A DNA stretch of 64,000 nt. Origin: Kitasatospora sp. NBC_01287 (GTDB lineage: Bacteria > Actinomycetota > Actinomycetes > Streptomycetales > Streptomycetaceae). Below, piece after piece: positions 55,696-63,710 of this stretch. The DNA is taken from assembly GCF_026340565.1 (NCBI RefSeq), contig NZ_JAPEPB010000001.1, positions 5,184,501-5,248,500 of the forward strand, in the 5' to 3' direction. The translations under genes were made by a program, and so were the position numbers. The stretch's first letter is position 1. The number at the start of each line of letters is the position of its first letter. The notes under the pieces are model-generated. The model saw only the letters and a list, made by a program, of their open reading frames with translations. It did not search any database and was not told where the DNA came from.

Positions 55696-58600
55696 GTCTG
55701 ACCGCCCAGCGGGTCGCGGCCGTCCGCGCGGCGGGTCAGGGCAGCGGTCTGCTGCTCACCGGCCGGCTGGTCCTCACCGTCGCCCACCTGCTGCCGCCCG
55801 CGGCGGCGGCCCCGGTGCGGATCGAGGCCGCGGTCCCGGGCGGCGGGGTGGGCTGGGTGCGCTGCGCCGTGCTGTGGCGGGCCGCGGACGAGGAGACGGA
55901 CCTCGCGCTGCTGCTCGCCACCCGCGACCTGGTCCGCCCCGAACTCGCCGCCGCCCTCGGCCCGCTGCCCTGGGGCCGGATCGAGGGGCTGGAGCCGCTC
56001 CCGCTCTGCCACGCGATCGGCTACCCGGCCGCGGGGCGGGAGGACGGCGTGCTGCTGCGCAGCCACCAGCTGGTCGGCACGCTGGCCCCCGGCACCGGCC
56101 TGGGCACCGGTCGGCACACCCTCAGCACCCAGCACCAGCCGCCCGGCCCGGTGGCCGGCGCCGCCTCCCCGTGGTCGGGCATGTCGGGCGCGCCGGTGGT
56201 CTTCAACGGCCTGCTGCTCGGCCTGGCCACCGCCGACCTCGCCCCCGAGGTCTGGCACCACTCCCAGCTCGGCCTGATCCCGCTCGCCCCGCTGCTGGCC
56301 CGCCCCGACCTCGCCCAGCTGCTCGCCCGCCACCTGCCCGCCCCGGTGCGGCTGCTCGGCGTCTCGGCCCAGGAGCGCCAGGACGCCGCCTTCGAGGAGA
56401 AGTACGCCCGCAGCATCGGCAAGGAACACGGCCGACTGAAGATCTTCGGCCTGCCGCAGTCGCAGCCCTGGGACCTGGGCACCGCCTACCTCAGCCTGCA
56501 GGCCGTCCAGCTCTCCGACCCCCAGCGCCCCGCCGCCCGCCCCGCCGCCCGGCGAGGCCACCCGGGCGACGCCGTCCCCAGCGGCGACACCGTGCTCGGC
56601 CCGCCCGACCGGCGCGGGCGGGTGGAGGGCATGCTCAAGGACCGCCGCCGGGTGCTGCTGCGCGGCCAGGCCGGCTCCGGCAAGACCACCCTGCTGCAGT
56701 GGCTGGCCGTCAACGCCGTGGCCGGCACCCTGGTCGGCGAGCTGGCCGAGCTGAACTACCGGGTCCCGTTCGTGCTGCGGCTGCGCACCCTGTTCCAGCT
56801 GCGCAACCTGCAGCCGCTGCCCGCCGAGTTCCTCGCCATGGACCGCAGCCCGGTCGCCGACAGCCAGCCGCCCGGCTGGGCCGACCGGATCTTCGCCGCC
56901 GGGCGGGCGATCCTGCTGGTCGACGGCCTGGACGAGATCCCGCAGAGCGAGCGCGACGAGGCCGGCGAGTGGCTGGCCGAGCTGCTCGCCTCCTACCCCG
57001 ACTGCGTCACCCTGGTCACCGTGCGCCCCTCCGGCGTCCCCGCGCAGTGGCTGGCCCACTTGCGCTTCGAGGAGCTGCTGCTCTGCCCGATGGACGAGTG
57101 GGACCGCAACCGCTTCGTCGAACGCTGGCACCAGGCCGCGCTGGCCGCCGAGCGCGCCACCGCCGAGGCCACCGCCCCCGAGCAGCTCACCGCCTCCGAA
57201 CTGGCCGGCCTGGAAGAGGAGTTCAGCGAACGCAAGGACGCCCTGCGGCGCACCCTGGGCCAGTCGCCCGAGTTGGAGCTGCTCACCGACAGCCCGCTGC
57301 TCTGCGCCATGATCTGCGCCCTGCACCGCGAGTGGGAGGGCGCGCTGCCCCGGCGCAAGATGGAGCTCTACGAACTCGCCCTGGACATGCTGCTGCTGCG
57401 CCGCGACAAGCAGCGCCGGGTGGTCGTCGAGCAGTTCGGCCGCGAGGAGCAACTCGCCCCGCTGCAGCGGATAGCGCGTTGGCTGGTGCTCAACGGCCAG
57501 CACGAGGGCGACCGGTCCGACGCGCTGCGGCAGATCGACCAGGTGCTGCCCAGCCTGCCCGCCGCCCGGGACGGCGTCGACGCCGAACGGATGCTGCGCC
57601 ACCTGGTGGAGCGCACCGGCCTGCTCACCGAGACCAGCGTGGACACCCTGGAGTTCGTCCACCGCACCTTCCAGGACTACCTGGCCGGGCGGGAGTTCGC
57701 CCAGGACCGGGACTTCGGGCTGCTCGCCGCGAGGGCGGTCGACGAGCACTGGGCCGACGTGATCCGGATGGCCGTCGGCCACTGCCCGCCACCTGACCGG
57801 GCCCGGCTGCTGCGTCGACTGCTGGCCGACGCCGACGCCTGCGCGGAGCCGCGCGAGGCCCGCTGGCTGCGGCTGGTCGCCGCCAGTTGCCTGCCCTACG
57901 CCTCGGTGCTGGACGAGGCGGTGCGCGCCGAGGTGCTGGCCGCACTGCTGCCGCTGCTGAGGCTCTACCCGGTGGAGGACCAGGCCGCCTACGAGCAGCG
58001 CGAGTGGCAGGGCCTGTTCGCGATCGGCGAGGAACTCCTGCCGCTGCTCGGCCCCGAGAGCGGACTGCCGCTCTGGCTGGTCTGCCGGCTGCTGGAGCGG
58101 ATGGGCGGTGAGGAGGCGCTGGCCCGGCTGGTCGCCGTCAACGCGCGGATCGCGGCCGAGCGGGACGGGCGCGACGCGCTCGACTCCCGGGAGGTGCTCG
58201 CCTCCCGCGAGGTGCTGGCCCGCGCCTACCAGGGGGCGGGCGACCTGGGGCAGGAGATCCCGGTGCTGGAGCAGCTGGTCGTGCTCTCCGAGACGGTCTA
58301 CGGCGCCGGCCACCCCGACACCTTCGCCCCCCGGCTGCGACTGGCCGACGCCTACCTGGAGTGCGGCCGACTGGGCGGGGCGCTGACCCGCTACCAGCAG
58401 CTGCTGGCCGACGCCGAGTCGGGCGCGGCCGCCGCCGACCTGCTGCACATCCGCGGCCGGCTCGGTGCCGGCTACCTGCGGGCCGGTGCCACCGACCGCG
58501 CCGTCCCGCTCTTCGATCAGCTCAAGGCGCAGGCCGAGGAGGTGCACGGCCCCGAGAGCGGCCAGGCGATCGTCGCCCGCGGCAGCCACGCCACCGCGCT

Positions 58601-59384
58601 GCGCGACGCGGGCGCCCTGGCGAAGGCGATCACCGCCTTCGAGTGGCTGCTGCCGGACGCCGAGCGGATCCTCGGCGAGGACGCCTCGGAGACCCTGGTG
58701 ATCCGCACCGAAGCCGCCGCCGCGCTGGCCGAGTTCGACCTGCACCGCGCCATCAACGCCCTGGAGCAGATCCAGGCGGACGCCGTGCGGGCCCTGGGCG
58801 AGGACTACCCGATCACGCTGACCGCAGGTCTGCAACTGGCCTCGGCCTACGTGCGGATGGGCGAGCAGGACCGCGCGGTGCCGCTGCTGGAGGCGGTCGA
58901 CGACGCCCGCACCCGGCGGCTCGGCGAGGACCACCCCGACACCTTCGCCGCCCGCCGCCTGCTCGCGGTCGCCTACCTGGGCCTGGGCGAGCGCGGCCTG
59001 GCCTTCGAACTGCTGCGCGGCACGCTGGAGCGGGCCCGGCGGGTCTTCGGCGAGCAGCACCCCGAACCGCTCGCGCTGCGCTACGAACTCGGTGTCGCCA
59101 CCCGCAAGGAGGGCGACCCGAGCCAGGCGGTCGCCCTGCTGCGCGGGGTGCTCAGCGACCGCTGGTCGCTGCTCGGCGAGCGGCACCCCGACACGCTGCG
59201 CACCCGCCACCAGCTGGCGAAGGCGCACTGGGCGGCGAACGAGTCCGTCGAGGCGGCCCAGCTGGCCGCCCGCACCCTGGCGCTCTGCCTGACCTCCCTG
59301 AGCGAGGGGCACCCGCTCACGGTGGCGGTGCGGGAGAGCCTGGACGCGGCCGAGCGCGACCGCCGGCGCGGCCAGGGCCGCTGA
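55692..59384 (+). CDS. Trypsin-like protease-NACHT/STAND NTPase-TPR protein
   Basis: The 1230-residue protein looks like an NLR-type sensor. Residues 1-~220 form a trypsin-like protease with a plausible triad His32 (L-T-V-A-H), Asp70 (E-E-T-D-L-A-L) and Ser165 (S-G-M-S-G-A-P). A NACHT-type NTPase spans about 310-640: Walker A G-Q-A-G-S-G-K-T-T (about 325-333), Walker B I-L-L-V-D-G-L-D-E (about 406-414) and a winged-helix-like part with F-V-H-R-T-F-Q-D-Y-L-A-G. From about 830 to 1215 there are TPR repeats with recurring G-x-x-H-P-D-T motifs. Expected logic: TPR sensing, NTP-driven oligomerisation, protease activation. The TTG start is supported by GAGGG 6 nt upstream and coupling to Trypco2. 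Confidence 0.88.
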   Translation: MSLTAQRVAAVRAAGQGSGLLLTGRLVLTVAHLLPPAAAAPVRIEAAVPGGGVGWVRCAVLWRAADEETDLALLLATRDLVRPELAAALGPLPWGRIEGLEPLPLCHAIGYPAAGREDGVLLRSHQLVGTLAPGTGLGTGRHTLSTQHQPPGPVAGAASPWSGMSGAPVVFNGLLLGLATADLAPEVWHHSQLGLIPLAPLLARPDLAQLLARHLPAPVRLLGVSAQERQDAAFEEKYARSIGKEHGRLKIFGLPQSQPWDLGTAYLSLQAVQLSDPQRPAARPAARRGHPGDAVPSGDTVLGPPDRRGRVEGMLKDRRRVLLRGQAGSGKTTLLQWLAVNAVAGTLVGELAELNYRVPFVLRLRTLFQLRNLQPLPAEFLAMDRSPVADSQPPGWADRIFAAGRAILLVDGLDEIPQSERDEAGEWLAELLASYPDCVTLVTVRPSGVPAQWLAHLRFEELLLCPMDEWDRNRFVERWHQAALAAERATAEATAPEQLTASELAGLEEEFSERKDALRRTLGQSPELELLTDSPLLCAMICALHREWEGALPRRKMELYELALDMLLLRRDKQRRVVVEQFGREEQLAPLQRIARWLVLNGQHEGDRSDALRQIDQVLPSLPAARDGVDAERMLRHLVERTGLLTETSVDTLEFVHRTFQDYLAGREFAQDRDFGLLAARAVDEHWADVIRMAVGHCPPPDRARLLRRLLADADACAEPREARWLRLVAASCLPYASVLDEAVRAEVLAALLPLLRLYPVEDQAAYEQREWQGLFAIGEELLPLLGPESGLPLWLVCRLLERMGGEEALARLVAVNARIAAERDGRDALDSREVLASREVLARAYQGAGDLGQEIPVLEQLVVLSETVYGAGHPDTFAPRLRLADAYLECGRLGGALTRYQQLLADAESGAAAADLLHIRGRLGAGYLRAGATDRAVPLFDQLKAQAEEVHGPESGQAIVARGSHATALRDAGALAKAITAFEWLLPDAERILGEDASETLVIRTEAAAALAEFDLHRAINALEQIQADAVRALGEDYPITLTAGLQLASAYVRMGEQDRAVPLLEAVDDARTRRLGEDHPDTFAARRLLAVAYLGLGERGLAFELLRGTLERARRVFGEQHPEPLALRYELGVATRKEGDPSQAVALLRGVLSDRWSLLGERHPDTLRTRHQLAKAHWAANESVEAAQLAARTLALCLTSLSEGHPLTVAVRESLDAAERDRRRGQGR

Positions 59385-59474
59385 CGATCCGTCGGCGCCC
59401 CGCCCCCGAGAGGGCACGGGAAGTCACCCGAGTGCGCGGCGAAACCCCTCGCGCGCGGTCTCGTTAGGCAGCGC

Positions 59475-59696
59475 ATGAAGAAGCGCAGCATGCTCGCCTA
59501 CGCCTCCCTCGCGGTCGGTTTCGCCGCCTCCCTCGCGGCGCCGAGCGCCGCCCACGCCGCCACCTCGGTGGGCGACGGCACCTCGCCCAACCTGGCCGGG
59601 AACAACCCGATCGTCGACTCGCTGCTCGGCAACCACCACGGCCCCGCGGTGGCCGCGCCGACCAGTGCCACCGAGGGCTCGCTGCTGGGTCAGTAG
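59475..59696 (+). CDS. Small secreted peptide of unknown function
   Basis: The 73-residue precursor has a clear signal peptide (K-K-R-S start, hydrophobic core, cleavage after A-H-A about residue 28). The mature ~45 residues contain no cysteine and include N-N-P-I-V-D-S-L-L-G and a terminal S-L-L-G-Q echo. I do not recognise the family; chaplin and rodlin signatures are absent. The ATG stands 90 bp after the protease-NACHT stop. The promoter is not clear. It lies directly before the double operator of the Clp-N gene. Confidence 0.65.
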   Translation: MKKRSMLAYASLAVGFAASLAAPSAAHAATSVGDGTSPNLAGNNPIVDSLLGNHHGPAVAAPTSATEGSLLGQ

Positions 59697-59700
59697 CTGC

Positions 59701-59747
59701 TGTCAACCAAGGGTTGACACTGCGATGCTGTCAACCTACGGTTGACA
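59701..59747. promoter_or_regulatory. Double palindromic operator overlapping a promoter
   Basis: TGTCAACC-N3-GGTTGACA occurs twice (59701-59719 and 59729-59747). A perfect -35 TTGACA (59714-59719) is inside the first copy and a -10 TACGGT (59737-59742) inside the second, with a 17-bp spacer. ATG 59749 follows the -10 by 6 nt. A repressor on either site would block transcription. Confidence 0.85.
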
Positions 59748-59748
59748 C

Positions 59749-60432
59749 ATGACGCATCCCATCCGGCTCGATGAGCTGATCGAAGGCATCAAGAAGACCC
59801 ACGGCGACGCGCTGGAGCAGCTCTCCACCGCTGTCGTCGCCGCCGACCACCTCGGCGAGGTGGCGGACCATCTGATCGGGCACTTCGTGGACCAGGCGCG
59901 GCGCTCCGGCGCCTCCTGGACGGACATCGGCCGCAGCATGGGGGTGACCCGGCAGGCCGCGCAGAAGCGATTCGTGCCCAAGGATCCGGGGGAGCCCTCC
60001 GACCTGGACCCGAGCCAGGGCTTCGGCCGCTTCACCGACCGGGCCCGCAGCGTGGTGATGGCCGCGCAGGAGGAGGCGCGCACGGCCGGCAGCGGCGAGA
60101 TCGGGGCAGCGCACCTGCTGCTCGGGCTGCTGCACGAGCCCGAGGGCCTCGGCGTGACCGCGCTGCTCGCGAACGGACTCACCGCCGAGGCCGTGCGCGC
60201 GGCCGTCACCGCTACGCTCCCGGCGCCGGCCGCCGAGGTGCCCGAGCTGATCCCCTACGACGCGGGCGCCCGCAAGGTGCTGGAGCTGACCTTCCGGGAG
60301 GCGATCCGGCTGGCGCACAACTACGTCGGCACCGAGCACATCCTGCTTGCTCTGCTCGAACACGAGGACGGGGCAGGGGTGTTGAGCGGGCTGGGGCTCA
60401 CCAAGGCGGCGGTGGAGGGCACGCTTCCGTAG
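59749..60432 (+). CDS. HTH plus Clp N-terminal-domain protein
   Basis: The 227-residue protein has an N-terminal helical part with a helix-turn-helix (S-G-A-S-W-T-D-I-G-R-S-M-G-V-T-R-Q-A-A-Q-K-R-F) over about 35-70 and two Clp-R repeats (A-A-H-L-L-L-G-L-L-H-E-P and G-T-E-H-I-L-L-A-L-L-E-H). The repeats resemble the substrate-binding N-domain of ClpA/ClpC; no ATPase domain follows. It may bind DNA and hand itself or partners to the Clp protease. The tight double operator directly before the ATG suggests autorepression. The message is probably leaderless. Confidence 0.87.
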   Translation: MTHPIRLDELIEGIKKTHGDALEQLSTAVVAADHLGEVADHLIGHFVDQARRSGASWTDIGRSMGVTRQAAQKRFVPKDPGEPSDLDPSQGFGRFTDRARSVVMAAQEEARTAGSGEIGAAHLLLGLLHEPEGLGVTALLANGLTAEAVRAAVTATLPAPAAEVPELIPYDAGARKVLELTFREAIRLAHNYVGTEHILLALLEHEDGAGVLSGLGLTKAAVEGTLP

Positions 60433-60441
60433 CGCCGGCCG

Positions 60442-61860
60442 CTACGGGGCCGCCACCGCGCGGGCGCTCTGCCGCCGGAAGGAGGCCGCCTTGCTGACCG
60501 CCTGCAGCAGGTTGGCCGCAGCCAGGGCGAGCCAGAGCGCCCGCAGGCCGCCGGCGTCGGCGATCGGCACGGCGGCCGCCCCGAGCAGGCCGAACCAGAG
60601 CAGGGTTGACAGCAGGCTCGGCACCGTGCGCTTCAGGGCGACCAGTCCGAAGCCCGCCACCGCCTGGAGCGCGTCGGCGGCCACCGCCGCGAGCACCAGC
60701 GGGAGCAGGGTGAGCGCCCGGCGGCGGACCGCCGGGTCGGCGGTGAAGAGCGGCACCAGCTGCCGGTGCGCGCCCAGCACGACCGCGCCCAGCAGCAGCA
60801 CCGCGCCGAGCGCCACCACCAGCGCCGTGCTGATCGTCCGTCGGGCCCGGCGCAGGTCGCGGTCACGGACGGCGACGGCGGTCAGCGGCACGGCGGCCTG
60901 GCCGATCGCCACCGCGGCGGTGTAGAGCAGGTTGGCCAGCGCAACGCAGACCGACTGCACGGCCGCGTCCGCCGCGCCCAGCCGGGCGGCGGCCAGGGTC
61001 AGCACCCCCAGCACCGCGAACTTCACCAGCACCGTCCCGGCCAGCGGGACTCCCACCCGGGCCTGCCGCAGCACCGCGCGCGGGTCCGGGCGGCCGGGGT
61101 GTGCGGGCAGCCCGCGCAGCACCTCGCTTCGCCGCAGCGCCAGTTGGGCCGCGCCACGGCTCACGGCGGTGGCGCCGAGCAGCGAGAGCCCGGCGCCGGT
61201 CAGGCCCAGCGCGGGCACCGGCCCCAGGCCGCGCACCAGCACGACGGAGAGCAGCACGGCGGTCGCGGTGCCCAGCAGACCGGCCCGCATCACCGCCTTG
61301 GCCCGCCCGAGCCCGATCAGCACGCTGCTCGCCGTCGCGCCCAGCGCGGTGACCAGCACGGTGGCGGCCAGCAGCGCGGGGAAGACGCCCAACCGCGCCA
61401 GCGTGCCCGGGGGCGTCCCGGTCGCGGCCCCGATCAGCGGCACCGCGGCGAGGACCCCCGCGCCGAGCAGCCCCACCGCGTACCCGAGCCACCGGCTCGC
61501 CCGCACCACCGGGAGCAGCGCCGCGCGGTCCTCCCGGTGCGCGGCGACGAACGGGATCACGCCGCGCTGCACGCCCGCCAGCGCCGTCTGCACGGGCGTG
61601 AAGACGGCCAGCGCGACGGCGAAGGCGGCCAGTGTGGCGGTGCCGCGGTGGCCGAGCAGCGCGGTGTCCAGCAGCGCCGCGACCGAGGAGACCAGCATGC
61701 TCAGGTAGACGGGGGCGGCCGTGCCGACGATAGGCCTGATCAGATCGGTCCTGCGGCGACCGCCCAGCGCACGGCCGTCACTCGTGCCACCGCTCGTGCC
61801 ACCGCTCGTGCCGCTGCTGCCACTCGTGCCGCTGAGGCCGGTGCCGGTGCTCGCGGTCAT
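60442..61860 (-). CDS. MATE-family efflux transporter
   Basis: The 472-residue protein has 12 hydrophobic segments in two similar halves, beginning I-V-G-T-A-A-P-V-Y-L-S-M-L-V. It resembles DinF-like MATE exporters that use H+ or Na+ gradients. The N-terminal ~35 residues are a Ser/Gly/Thr repeat from tandem codons. Its ATG overlaps the stop of the DinB gene (4 bp), so both are one operon. It converges on the Clp-N gene with a 9-bp gap. Confidence 0.92.
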   Translation of the reverse strand: MTASTGTGLSGTSGSSGTSGGTSGGTSDGRALGGRRRTDLIRPIVGTAAPVYLSMLVSSVAALLDTALLGHRGTATLAAFAVALAVFTPVQTALAGVQRGVIPFVAAHREDRAALLPVVRASRWLGYAVGLLGAGVLAAVPLIGAATGTPPGTLARLGVFPALLAATVLVTALGATASSVLIGLGRAKAVMRAGLLGTATAVLLSVVLVRGLGPVPALGLTGAGLSLLGATAVSRGAAQLALRRSEVLRGLPAHPGRPDPRAVLRQARVGVPLAGTVLVKFAVLGVLTLAAARLGAADAAVQSVCVALANLLYTAAVAIGQAAVPLTAVAVRDRDLRRARRTISTALVVALGAVLLLGAVVLGAHRQLVPLFTADPAVRRRALTLLPLVLAAVAADALQAVAGFGLVALKRTVPSLLSTLLWFGLLGAAAVPIADAGGLRALWLALAAANLLQAVSKAASFRRQSARAVAAP

Positions 61861-62402
61861 GGCGTGGCCGACCCCTCGGGCGACGCCTGCGCGAGCAGCA
61901 GGGCGACCTGGCCCGCGTGCGCGTAGCCCTCCGCCAGCAGGCCGGTCAGGCGCTCGGCGACGGTGTGGGTGTTGCCCAGGGTGGGGCTGGTGGAACTGCG
62001 CCGGAGGTCGTCATCGGGTGCGCGGGCGAGGTACCGCTGGGCGAGCCGGTAGGTGGCCGACAGGTAGCCGCTGAGCACCTCGGCGGCCGGGCCGCGGAAG
62101 GCGGCGGCCTCGGCGGGCGAGTGGCCGTAGCCGGTGTCGCCGGCGTCGGCGGGCCGCCCGAACCGCTCCGACCACCCTGCGGTGAGCCAGAGTTGCGGCA
62201 CCTTGAGCAGCTCGGAGAGGTTGCGGTCCTGGCCGCGCGCGATGCGCCAGGCCAGCCAGCCGACGCTGTTGGCGCCGACGGCCGGACGCCGGTCGAGCAG
62301 CGCGCGATCGGCGCCGTCCAGGGCGGCCGACAGGTCGCGGTGGACGCGGTGGAACTGCGCGAGGACGAGATCCTGCCAACTGTGCTGCCCGCCACCGGTC
62401 AT
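61857..62402 (-). CDS. DinB-family protein
   Basis: The 181-residue four-helix-bundle protein has N-terminal W-Q-D-L-V-L-A-Q-F-H-R-V-H-R-D-L, S-V-G-W-L-A-W-R-I-A-R-G-Q-D-R and terminal A-E-G-Y-A-H-A-G-Q-V-A-L-L. The latter two have the spacing of the histidine metal ligands, though the middle histidine appears replaced by R-G-Q-D. DinB/DUF664 proteins include mycothiol-dependent transferases; the ligand change makes activity uncertain. ATG 62402 is used. It is coupled to the MATE gene. Confidence 0.82.
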   Translation of the reverse strand: MTGGGQHSWQDLVLAQFHRVHRDLSAALDGADRALLDRRPAVGANSVGWLAWRIARGQDRNLSELLKVPQLWLTAGWSERFGRPADAGDTGYGHSPAEAAAFRGPAAEVLSGYLSATYRLAQRYLARAPDDDLRRSSTSPTLGNTHTVAERLTGLLAEGYAHAGQVALLLAQASPEGSATP

Positions 62403-62524
62403 GAACGCCACCGTCCCTCGCCGCCGCTCCGTCACGGCCACCCTAGGACGGTCACCGACCGGATACGACCAGGTTTCAGGCCGCCCGAGCGCCGTACCCC
62501 GCGCCCCGCGCCCCGGGCCGCGCA

Positions 62525-63508
62525 CTACCGCGTGCCGCGGGTGGTCATCGCGGCCCGCGCGGTCGCCGCGCCGCGGTGGTACATCTCCGCGACCGACTCG
62601 TCCGCCCACACCGGATCCACCGCGCAGGTGCTCGAACGGCAGCGCCTGCCCACCTGCACCGGCGCCCGGCAGGTCCCGCACTCCGCCATCATCGGCCCGG
62701 GCAAGGGCGGCTCCGGGGCGGTTCCCAGGGCGGGCGGCGGCGGCATCTTGCGCTCCAGCCGTCTGCGCAGGAAAGCCAGCGGCGCGAAGATCGGCCCTTG
62801 CGGCAGCGCGTCCAGCAGCGCGCGCCCGAGCCGGTCCTCGCTGCGGTCGCGGGCGAGCCACTCGGCGGCCAGCGGGGCCAGCGCCAGGATCTCGGCCAGC
62901 CCGAGGGACAGCCGCGCCTCCCCGGCGAGCAGCCTGCGCAGCACCCGCCCGGCCGCCGCGACGGGCCCGGGCGTGACGGGCCCGGGCGTGACGGGGCCGG
63001 GCGGCCGCGGCGGGGGCGCCGCCGGAGCAGGCGCCGGATCGGGTGCGGCGGGAGGGAGGTTCTTCCCCCCATTGTTCTCCCCCTTGGGGGAAGTGCCGAC
63101 TGCCCGACCCGTCTCCCCACCGAGTGTCGGGTCCTGGTGCGTCGGTGACGCCTGCCCGACCTCTCCCGCCTCGCGGGTCGTCGCCGCCCAGGCCTCGGAG
63201 ATCTGTTCGGGCGTGGTCAACGGCACGCTGCTGGCCAGCACTTCGGTGTGCCAGGTGCCGTTGGTCGGGTGCTGTCCGCGCCGGACGTGCAGGTAGCCCT
63301 CGGCCTTGAGCTGGGCGCGCGCGGTGCTGACCGCCTGCCGGCCCTCGGGCATCCGCTGACCGATCGTCAGGACCGTGTCGCGGCTGCCCGGCGGCAGTGA
63401 GAGGGCCCAGAGCAGCAGGGTCTTCGCCGTCCCGTTCAGACGCGGGTGGCGGACGATCTCGTGGTCTGCCCGGACATAGCGCTCGGGCGCGCTAAAGTTG
63501 ATGTGCAT
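62525..63508 (-). CDS. Winged-helix protein with C-terminal zinc-ribbon-like motif
   Basis: The 327-residue protein begins with a replication-initiator-like winged helix (V-R-H-P-R-L-N-G-T-A-K-T-L-L-L-W-A-L, then A-R-A-Q-L-K-A-E-G-Y-L-H-V-R-R). A Pro-rich linker follows with P-G-P-V-T-P-G-P-V-T-P-G-P-V encoded by a 15-bp repeat, then a helical part and C-x2-C...C-x4-C near residues 280-295. Relatives are abundant in streptomycetes, several near mobile or conflict loci; function is unknown. ATG 63508 has no good ribosome site. A dyad lies 90 bp upstream. Confidence 0.75.
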   Translation of the reverse strand: MHINFSAPERYVRADHEIVRHPRLNGTAKTLLLWALSLPPGSRDTVLTIGQRMPEGRQAVSTARAQLKAEGYLHVRRGQHPTNGTWHTEVLASSVPLTTPEQISEAWAATTREAGEVGQASPTHQDPTLGGETGRAVGTSPKGENNGGKNLPPAAPDPAPAPAAPPPRPPGPVTPGPVTPGPVAAAGRVLRRLLAGEARLSLGLAEILALAPLAAEWLARDRSEDRLGRALLDALPQGPIFAPLAFLRRRLERKMPPPPALGTAPEPPLPGPMMAECGTCRAPVQVGRRCRSSTCAVDPVWADESVAEMYHRGAATARAAMTTRGTR

Positions 63509-63597
63509 TGGGAGCTGCTTTCCTGGTGCCGGGCCCCGGGGTGTTGGCGCACCGCCGGGGTCAAATTGCTTCTGCGGCGGACGTTAGCACCGCAGAT

Positions 63598-63618
63598 GAT
63601 CTGATCCACCATCAGATC
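63598..63618. promoter_or_regulatory. Palindrome in an AT-richer control region
   Basis: GATCTGAT and ATCAGATC flank CCACC. It stands 90 bp upstream of the winged-helix gene (minus strand), in a 200-bp gap that is less GC-rich than the surroundings. It may be that protein's operator. Confidence 0.5.
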
Positions 63619-63710
63619 TACAAAAATCACCCGTGCGAGTGGCGGGCGGGATGTTCGAAGCCCCGCCCGCCCGCTCGCCCATCAGGAGCAGTCGCGTCCC
63701 GCCCTGCCCG

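Noticed and set aside
54960..59417. A 1485-codon open frame on the minus strand opposite the protease-NACHT gene
   Set aside because: It has no recognisable domain and low-complexity Gln/Gly/Arg composition. It mirrors the plus-strand gene, whose motifs are clear. Such antisense frames are common at high GC.
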